This document shows positions 1 to 4,150 of a DNA stretch of 5,803 nt, piece by piece. Position numbers and translations under genes: made by a program. The notes beneath the pieces were generated by a model. That model saw only the letters and a list, made by a program, of their open reading frames with translations, was not told where the DNA came from and searched no databases. Positions within the stretch are counted from its first letter, which is position 1. Each line of letters opens with the position of its first letter. This DNA comes from Thermodesulfobacteriota bacterium (GTDB taxonomy: Bacteria; Desulfobacterota; Syntrophobacteria; BM002), in NCBI GenBank assembly GCA_947259475.1, contig CAMYLW010000126.1, positions 1-5,803 on the forward strand. Reading direction: 5' to 3'.

Positions 1-1077
1 CAGGGCAAAAAGTGTGGCATCTGCGCCAAGGTCTGCCAGGCAGATGCTGTTGATTACGAGCAGCAAGATCAAGTTGTTGACCTGGAGGTGGGTGCAATTG
101 TTCTTGCCACCGGCTATGACGTCTTCGATCCGTCGGTGATTCCAGAATATGGTTACGGCCGCATCGACAACGTGGTCACCGCTATGGAGCTCGAACGGCT
201 CCTGAGTGCCAGCGGTCCCACCCACGGCCACCTGGATCGTCCCTCGGAGTTAGCCCTCAGAGTTGAGATAGCTGTTTTGGAAAAAGAGCTGCAAAAGGCC
301 ACTCGCCAGATTGACAAACTCGAGGAAAAGCACGGCAAGAAGACTGCTGAGTTCGTCAAGGAGTTCAAGGCTGGTAAGGCAGGGGAAGATGGTGATTTCG
401 AGCGCTGGGCCTCACTCGCCGAAAAAGCAGCCGTGGCGGAGGAGAAGCTTGCTCCCTTGAAGAAGAAGGAGGCCGCCGCCCACACCGCCAAGAAACTGGC
501 TTTTATCCAGTGTGTGGGTTCCCGGGATTTCCGTTTCAATCGTTTTTGCTCTTCCTATTGCTGCATGCATTCGGTCAAAGAGGCCATGATTGCATACGAA
601 CATGACAATGAGACCACCTCTTCCATATTTTGCATGGACTTGCGAGCTGTAGGTCGTGGTTTTGAAGAATATAAATTGCGAGGTGGTAAATCATCGAATA
701 TTCAATATATTCGGGGCCGTGTCGCAGAGATCACCGAGGATGAAGGACACAATCCAATAGTCTGGTATGAGTCCACCACCACCCGCAAGGTTGAGCACGA
801 AACGTTCGACATGGCTGTCTTGGCCACAGCCTGCGTTCCCTCGGCAGGGACTCCGAAGCTGGCCAAACTCATGGGATTGGATCTGGATGAGAACGGCTTT
901 TTCAAAACAGATCCTCTTATCCCTTTAGACACAAGCCGTCCCGGAATCTTCGTCTGTGGCTGCGCTCAGGGGCCCATGGACATTCCTGAATCCGTGGCCC
1001 AGGCGAGCAGTGCCGCCGCTCGAGCGGCTGAGGTTGTATTCACCGCACCAAAGGCAGCTGCTGGTGGCGGAAAGTAG
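1..1077 (+). CDS. HdrA-like FAD/iron-sulfur protein with coiled-coil insert (5' end missing)
   Basis: Frame 1 is open from the first base to TAG at 1075-1077, giving the last 358 residues; the start lies upstream. Residue 1 falls in a ferredoxin motif (visible Cys 5, 8 and 12, CxxCxxxC). HdrA FAD-domain sequence follows (VGAIVLATGYDVFDPS). QCVGSRD at 170-176 plus Cys 183, 187 and 188 match the family's Cys set that binds a [4Fe-4S] cluster near the flavin. The FAD-closing part is at about 309-325 (GIFVCGCAQGP). Between GPTHGHLDRPS and KKLAFIQCVGSRD, which are nearly adjacent in ordinary HdrA, sits an insert of about 83 residues (81-163) rich in Lys, Glu, Ala and Leu, predicted as a coiled-coil hairpin. 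There is no C-terminal ferredoxin; the protein ends in an Ala/Gly tail, as in QmoA-like members. By family it is a cytoplasmic FAD protein of Hdr-type electron transfer. The family call is firm; the partner and substrate are unknown. Confidence 0.9.
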   Translation, partial: QGKKCGICAKVCQADAVDYEQQDQVVDLEVGAIVLATGYDVFDPSVIPEYGYGRIDNVVTAMELERLLSASGPTHGHLDRPSELALRVEIAVLEKELQKATRQIDKLEEKHGKKTAEFVKEFKAGKAGEDGDFERWASLAEKAAVAEEKLAPLKKKEAAAHTAKKLAFIQCVGSRDFRFNRFCSSYCCMHSVKEAMIAYEHDNETTSSIFCMDLRAVGRGFEEYKLRGGKSSNIQYIRGRVAEITEDEGHNPIVWYESTTTRKVEHETFDMAVLATACVPSAGTPKLAKLMGLDLDENGFFKTDPLIPLDTSRPGIFVCGCAQGPMDIPESVAQASSAAARAAEVVFTAPKAAAGGGK

Positions 1078-1112
1078 AAACTGTTTGCTGTAAGGTAACT
1101 CTGCAACCTAAC

Positions 1113-1176
1113 CATCACGAGGAAAGAGACAAACAGAAATACTTTTTTCTTTGTGTCTTTTGTGTTCTTCGTGATG
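1113..1176. repeat. Imperfect inverted repeat (TTCGTG type) in the spacer between the two hdrA genes
   Basis: CATCACGA at 1113-1120 is the exact reverse complement of TCGTGATG at 1169-1176. Further in, the arms stay partly complementary (GAGACAAACAGAAA against TTTCTTTGTGTCTT), so the 64-base segment can fold into a long imperfect hairpin with a T-run at 1143-1148. It resembles dispersed palindromes built on CTTCGTG/CACGAAG that I have seen in many environmental bacterial genomes (recollection, not checked). It fills most of the 118-base spacer. It could slow or process the transcript, but the T-run lies inside the fold rather than after it, so it is not a classical terminator. Confidence 0.55.
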
Positions 1177-1184
1177 ACAAAACT

Positions 1185-1190
1185 GAGGTG
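1185..1190 (+). promoter_or_regulatory. Ribosome binding site that decides the start of the second hdrA gene
   Basis: GAGGTG at 1185-1190 lies 5 bases before TTG 1196. The competing in-frame GTG at 1190-1192 overlaps this motif, so it cannot use it. This favours TTG 1196, which also puts RIGVFVC close to the N-terminus, as is usual in HdrA. Confidence 0.6.
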
Positions 1191-1195
1191 TGAAA

Positions 1196-2869
1196 TTGGC
1201 CGAAGATACTCGTATTGGAGTCTTTGTCTGTGACTGCGGCAGCAACATCGCTGGCTATCTGGACTGCCCTAGCCTGGCCGATTATTCTGAGACCCTGCCC
1301 AATGTCGTATTCGTGAAAGAGAACCTCTACACCTGTTCCGAGACCGGCATCAATGAGATCAAAAATGCCATCAAGGATGAGAAGCTCAACCGTGTTGTTG
1401 TTGCCTCCTGCAGCCCTCGAACTCACGAGCCCCTTTTCCGCGAGAGCTGTGAAGAGGCCGGTCTCAATCCATATCTTTTCGAGATGGTCAATATCCGTGA
1501 TCAGTGCTCATGGGTTCACATGAAGGAGCGGGAGGAGGGCACCGACAAAGCGAGGGACCTCATTCGCATGGGAGTGGCCAAGGCTGCCCTGCTCCAGCCT
1601 CAGGAGCCCATTGAATCAGAGGTGGATCCCAAGGCTCTGGTGATCGGCGGCGGCATAAGTGGCATGACCTCGGCGCTGGTTTTGGCCAACCGGGGCTACC
1701 AGGTGTTCCTGGTGGAGAAGTCGTCGGAAATGGGAGGACTGCTGCGAAATCTGCACAAATTGGCACCTTCCAACGTGGATGCACAAGAGTTGCTCGCCAA
1801 ACAAGTAGAGGCGGTCAGTAATCACGAAAACATTAGTATTCTAACCTCCACCACCATTAATGAGATTCAAGGATACATCGGCCACTACAAAGTGAACGTG
1901 TCAACCAATGGTGTTGAGCAAGATTTTGGTGTCGGCGTGATCATAATCGCAACCGGCGCCAAAGTGTTCAGGCCGGAAGGGTTGTTTAATTACGACGGTA
2001 AGCGGGTGATCACCCAGTTTGATTTGGAAGCATTCTTTAGAACGAAGAAATTCAAAGCCGATAACGTGGTCATGATCCAGTGCGTTGGCGCCCGTAATGA
2101 GGAACGCAAGTACTGCTCCCGCATCTGCTGCATGACCGCCATCAAAAACGCCATTGCCATCAAGGAGGAGAAGCCCAAAAGCAGCGTGCACATTCTCTAC
2201 CGCGACATCCAGGCCTATGGCACTGAAAATGAGGCCCTGTTCCAGCACTCAAAACAGCTGGGTGTACGGTACATAAAATACGATCAGGAAAGACCTCCTG
2301 AGGTTCAAGAGAATGCGGTAAAAGTCTACCATCACCTTTTGGGCCGCGAACTGGAAATACCGCAGGATCTGGTGGTCCTCTCCACCCCGCTTATTGCCGG
2401 TGAGGACAACGAAGCCCTGTCCAAGCTCCTGCGCGTTACCCTGGACGAGAACAAGTTTTTCCTGGAAGGTCACGTCAAGCTGAAGCCGCTGGACTTTGCC
2501 ACTGATGGTGTTTACCTCTGCGGAAACGCCCACTATCCCGCCACCTTGCGTGAGGCCATTTCTCAGGCACTTGGGGCCGCTTCACGAGCCTCAATCCCCC
2601 TGGCCAAGGGAGTAATGACCATAGAACCAATTGTCTCCGTGTTGGCCGACGAGGATGCTTGCAGAGGCTGTGGGCTCTGTGTTGCTCTTTGTCCTTACGG
2701 CGCTTTGGAAATCGCTCAGACAGATAAGGGTCGGAAGGTGCGGGTAATCCCTGTGGCCTGCAAGGGCTGCGGTATATGTGCTGCCACCTGCTACGTGCAC
2801 GCACTGAGCATAAATTCATACACCGACCAGCAGGTAGAGGAACAGATAAGAGCCTTTCTTAGTGGGTAA
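1196..2869 (+). CDS. hdrA: HdrA-like heterodisulfide reductase subunit A, lacking the internal ferredoxin insert
   Basis: The 557-residue protein starts at TTG 1196 (GTG 1190 would add two residues). Residues 1-135 form the HdrA N-terminal domain: RIGVFVCDCGSNIAG with Cys 12 and 14, Cys 47, ASCSPRTHE with Cys 72, and NPYLFEMVNIRDQCSWVH. The FAD-binding Rossmann motif GGGISG is at 151-156. QCVGAR at 295-300 with Cys 307, 311 and 312 (YCSRICCM) gives the flavin-side [4Fe-4S] ligands. The C-terminus has two ferredoxin motifs, Cys 489/492/495/499 and Cys 522/525/528/532. Canonical HdrA is about 650 residues with a ferredoxin inserted in the FAD domain. Here the chain runs from MGGLLRNLHKL to GVGVIIIATGA with no Cys-rich insert, which explains the shorter length. 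In the family, HdrA is the cytosolic FAD subunit that splits electron pairs. It probably pairs with the upstream HdrA-like protein and receives electrons from the downstream MvhD. The HdrA call is firm; bifurcation here is inference. Confidence 0.93.
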   Translation: MAEDTRIGVFVCDCGSNIAGYLDCPSLADYSETLPNVVFVKENLYTCSETGINEIKNAIKDEKLNRVVVASCSPRTHEPLFRESCEEAGLNPYLFEMVNIRDQCSWVHMKEREEGTDKARDLIRMGVAKAALLQPQEPIESEVDPKALVIGGGISGMTSALVLANRGYQVFLVEKSSEMGGLLRNLHKLAPSNVDAQELLAKQVEAVSNHENISILTSTTINEIQGYIGHYKVNVSTNGVEQDFGVGVIIIATGAKVFRPEGLFNYDGKRVITQFDLEAFFRTKKFKADNVVMIQCVGARNEERKYCSRICCMTAIKNAIAIKEEKPKSSVHILYRDIQAYGTENEALFQHSKQLGVRYIKYDQERPPEVQENAVKVYHHLLGRELEIPQDLVVLSTPLIAGEDNEALSKLLRVTLDENKFFLEGHVKLKPLDFATDGVYLCGNAHYPATLREAISQALGAASRASIPLAKGVMTIEPIVSVLADEDACRGCGLCVALCPYGALEIAQTDKGRKVRVIPVACKGCGICAATCYVHALSINSYTDQQVEEQIRAFLSG

Positions 2870-2924
2870 GTAGCTAATTCGGGGCTCAAGTTGGTGATAT
2901 AAGGTAAGACCGACTCAATTGCAT

Positions 2925-3085
2925 AAATCCGAATCTCGAATATCGAAATTCGAAACAATTTTCAAATGCTCAAATTTCAAATGACCAAAACTTAATCGTT
3001 AATATTTGAGCCACTCTGTTTTGAACATTGGAGAATTCGGATTTCGAATTTGTTTCGTGCTTCGTGCTTCGGATTTCGAATTTAA
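2925..3085. repeat. Palindromic intergenic element, copy A
   Basis: An AT-rich element of about 161 bases fills most of the 239-base spacer before mvhD. The left arm 2925-2958 opens AAATCCGAATCTCG and ends ATTCGAAACAA. The right arm, about 3050-3085, has TTGTTTCG, two tandem TTCGTGC units (3054-3067) and TTCGGATTTCGAATTTAA. The arms are imperfect inverted repeats of each other (TTGTTTCG...TTCGGATTT against AAATCCGAA...CGAAACAA). The left arm recurs identically over 34 bases at 3949-3982, and the last 25 bases of the right arm (3061-3085) recur identically at 4082-4106. The interior matches the reverse complement of copy B. No reading frame or transposase is present, and I found no clear target-site duplication. 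It is a MITE- or REP-like non-coding repeat; it could also act as an RNA hairpin within the operon. Confidence 0.8.
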
Positions 3086-3093
3086 TCTTTTTG

Positions 3094-3103
3094 AAGGAGG
3101 TGA
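3094..3103 (+). promoter_or_regulatory. Strong Shine-Dalgarno sequence that sets the mvhD start upstream of the UGA
   Basis: AAGGAGGTGA is a near-perfect complement of the 16S rRNA 3' end. The GGAGG core (3096-3100) is 8 bases before TTG 3109. It supports translation starting 45 bases before the in-frame TGA at 3154. The alternative ATG at 3229 has no comparable site upstream. Confidence 0.85.
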
Positions 3104-3108
3104 CTCTC

Positions 3109-3897
3109 TTGTCAGATTTCACTCCCAGAATCCTGGTTTTCTGCTGCACCTGGTGAGGGTACGCAGCGGCTGATTTCGCTGGAGTTTCCAGGATTCAATA
3201 TACGACGGATATTCGCATCATCCGAGTCATGTGTACAGGCCGGGTTGACCCCACTATGATTGCCGAGGCTTTCACCAATGACGCGGATGGAGTCATGGTG
3301 GTCGGCTGTCACTTCGGCGACTGTCACTACATCACCGGCAATGTCCAGGGCAAGATCAAGGTTGAACTCGCAGCAAAAGTTTTGACCTCTGTGGGTCTCA
3401 GTCCCAAACGCGTTTCCTTTGATCAGTGTTCCTCCGCCGAGGGTGAACGGTTTGTCAAGCTGGTTACCGACTTTAACCAGGGTATTCAGGAGCTGGGTCC
3501 CCTGGGCACTGGGGATGGTCTGGAGCTTCCGGAACTCAAGGAAAAGCTAACGATAGCGAAGACTGTTCTCGCCAAGGAAAAGGTGCGTTGGGTGGTTGGA
3601 AAATTCACCGTATTCGCCACAGAAGGTAACAAGTACGGCGAAGTTTTTACCGAGCATGAAATGTGGCGCACCTTGGACACCATTGTAATGGATGAGGTGG
3701 CCACCCACGAGATTTTGCGGGAACTAGGGCAAGAAGCTCTTGCGGTCAAGGACCTTGCCGCCCGGCTAAAACTACCTCCGCCGCATGTGCTCAGATATGT
3801 CCTGGCCTTGCAGCGGAGGGGGCTGGTGGACTTGGATGGAGTGAAAGGCAATTCCCCGCGCTACAGGGTAGTGGAGCCCACGGCACAGGTCGCTTAA
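3109..3897 (+). CDS. mvhD: MvhD-like hydrogenase/Hdr delta subunit, selenocysteine-containing, with C-terminal winged-helix-like extension
   Basis: Read from TTG 3109 through the TGA at 3154 as selenocysteine, this is a 262-residue protein ending at TAA 3895-3897. Residues 7-135 are the MvhD/FrhD delta domain: RILVFCCTWUGYAAADFAGVS, IRIIRVMCTGRVDP, VVGCHFGDCHY, then the SSAEGERF region and ELGPLG. Cys 12, 13, 42, 67 and 72 and Sec 16 sit at the family's conserved Cys positions; Sec 16 replaces the last Cys of CCxWC. In Hdr-Mvh complexes MvhD carries a [2Fe-2S] cluster and passes electrons from hydrogenase or formate dehydrogenase to HdrA. MvhD is usually about 140 residues; here residues 197-255 add a helix-turn-helix-like region (EILRELGQEALAVKDLAARL, then VLALQRRGLVDLD, then RYRVV). 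MvhD-like selenoproteins are known, including BamF of class II benzoyl-CoA reductase. Family and Sec calls are strong; the physiological partner is unknown. Confidence 0.9.
3154..3156 (+). other. In-frame UGA read as selenocysteine (codon 16 of mvhD)
   Basis: The TGA follows TGC TGC ACC TGG and precedes GGG TAC GCA, giving CCTW-U-GYA where the family has CCxWCSYA. Both sides of the stop carry MvhD sequence in one frame: RILVFCC before, and RIIRVMCTGRVDP after. A stop falling by chance exactly on a conserved Cys codon is unlikely, and no base shift is needed to restore homology. Confidence 0.9.
3176..3193 (+). promoter_or_regulatory. Candidate bacterial SECIS hairpin in mvhD
   Basis: CTGGA (3179-3183), loop GTT (3184-3186) and TCCAG (3187-3191) form a perfect 5-bp stem with a loop that begins GU. 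TC (3176-3177) can add two pairs with GA (3192-3193) if G3178 is bulged. The loop G lies 27 bases after the UGA, within the spacing I recall for bacterial SECIS elements, whose apical loops carry a conserved G (often GU) contacted by SelB. The hairpin is within the coding sequence, as expected in bacteria. No folding energy was computed. Confidence 0.6.
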
Positions 3898-3948
3898 TCC
3901 GGTGGTGCAGATTTATAGAGTTTTTTCAATTCTGGAGCTATTTGGCAG

Positions 3949-4106
3949 AAATCCGAATCTCGAATATCGAAATTCGAAACAAATCCAAAATCCAAATTCT
4001 CCGATGTCCGAAACAAGACTGATATGAATGCATCTTCGTTTTGGTCATTTTGATTTTGAAAATTTGAAAATTGTTTCGGGTTTCGTGCTTCGGATTTCGA
4101 ATTTAA
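3949..4106. repeat. Palindromic intergenic element, copy B (inverted relative to copy A)
   Basis: This 158-base element fills most of the 253-base spacer after mvhD. The left arm 3949-3982 is identical to 2925-2958. The right part has TTGTTTCGGGTTTCG and, at 4082-4106, 25 bases identical to 3061-3085. The interior is the reverse complement of copy A: 4038-4073 (GTTTTGGTCATTTTG...GAAAATTG) matches the complement of 2955-2991, and the CAAATTCTCCGATGTCCG stretch matches the complement of CGGACATTGGAG-like sequence near 3022-3040. The two copies therefore lie in opposite orientations on either side of mvhD. No coding capacity and no clear target-site duplication were seen. Confidence 0.8.
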
Positions 4107-4137
4107 GACTTTTTAATATCAGTTGACTTCCTTTGTT

Positions 4138-4142
4138 GGAGG
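4138..4142 (+). promoter_or_regulatory. Ribosome binding site of the HdrA-GltD fusion gene
   Basis: GGAGG at 4138-4142 lies 8 bases before GTG 4151, which is the first codon of the SQKRVVVFGG N-terminus. No ATG in this frame lies close to the motif. Confidence 0.8.
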
Positions 4143-4150
4143 ATTGGACA

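Noticed and set aside
88..90. GTG 88 as the start of the first gene (MGAIVLATGY)
   Set aside because: The frame is open to base 1 and encodes a ferredoxin motif upstream; this is internal HdrA sequence.
1190..1192. GTG 1190 as the start of the second hdrA
   Set aside because: It overlaps the only ribosome binding motif; TTG 1196 is correctly spaced. The difference is two residues and GTG is not excluded.
3109..3228. mvhD as a pseudogene or frameshifted gene because of the TGA
   Set aside because: Homology continues in the same frame on both sides, the TGA falls on a conserved Cys codon, and a strong RBS precedes the upstream start; selenocysteine explains all three.
1..3897. qmoAB assignment for the HdrA/MvhD genes
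   Set aside because: The first protein is QmoA-like in lacking C-terminal ferredoxins, but the second has a canonical HdrA N-terminus, MvhD is a separate gene, and no QmoC membrane subunit follows.
3898..3948. Rho-independent terminator after mvhD (T-run at 3921-3926)
   Set aside because: No GC-rich stem precedes the T-run.
2925..4106. CRISPR array from repeated TTCG/CGAA units
   Set aside because: There are only two long copies about 1 kb apart in opposite orientation with a gene between them, and no regular spacers.
4123..4150. Promoter with TTGACT -35 at 4123-4128
   Set aside because: No -10-like hexamer lies 16-18 bases downstream, and the position would overlap the ribosome binding site and start.
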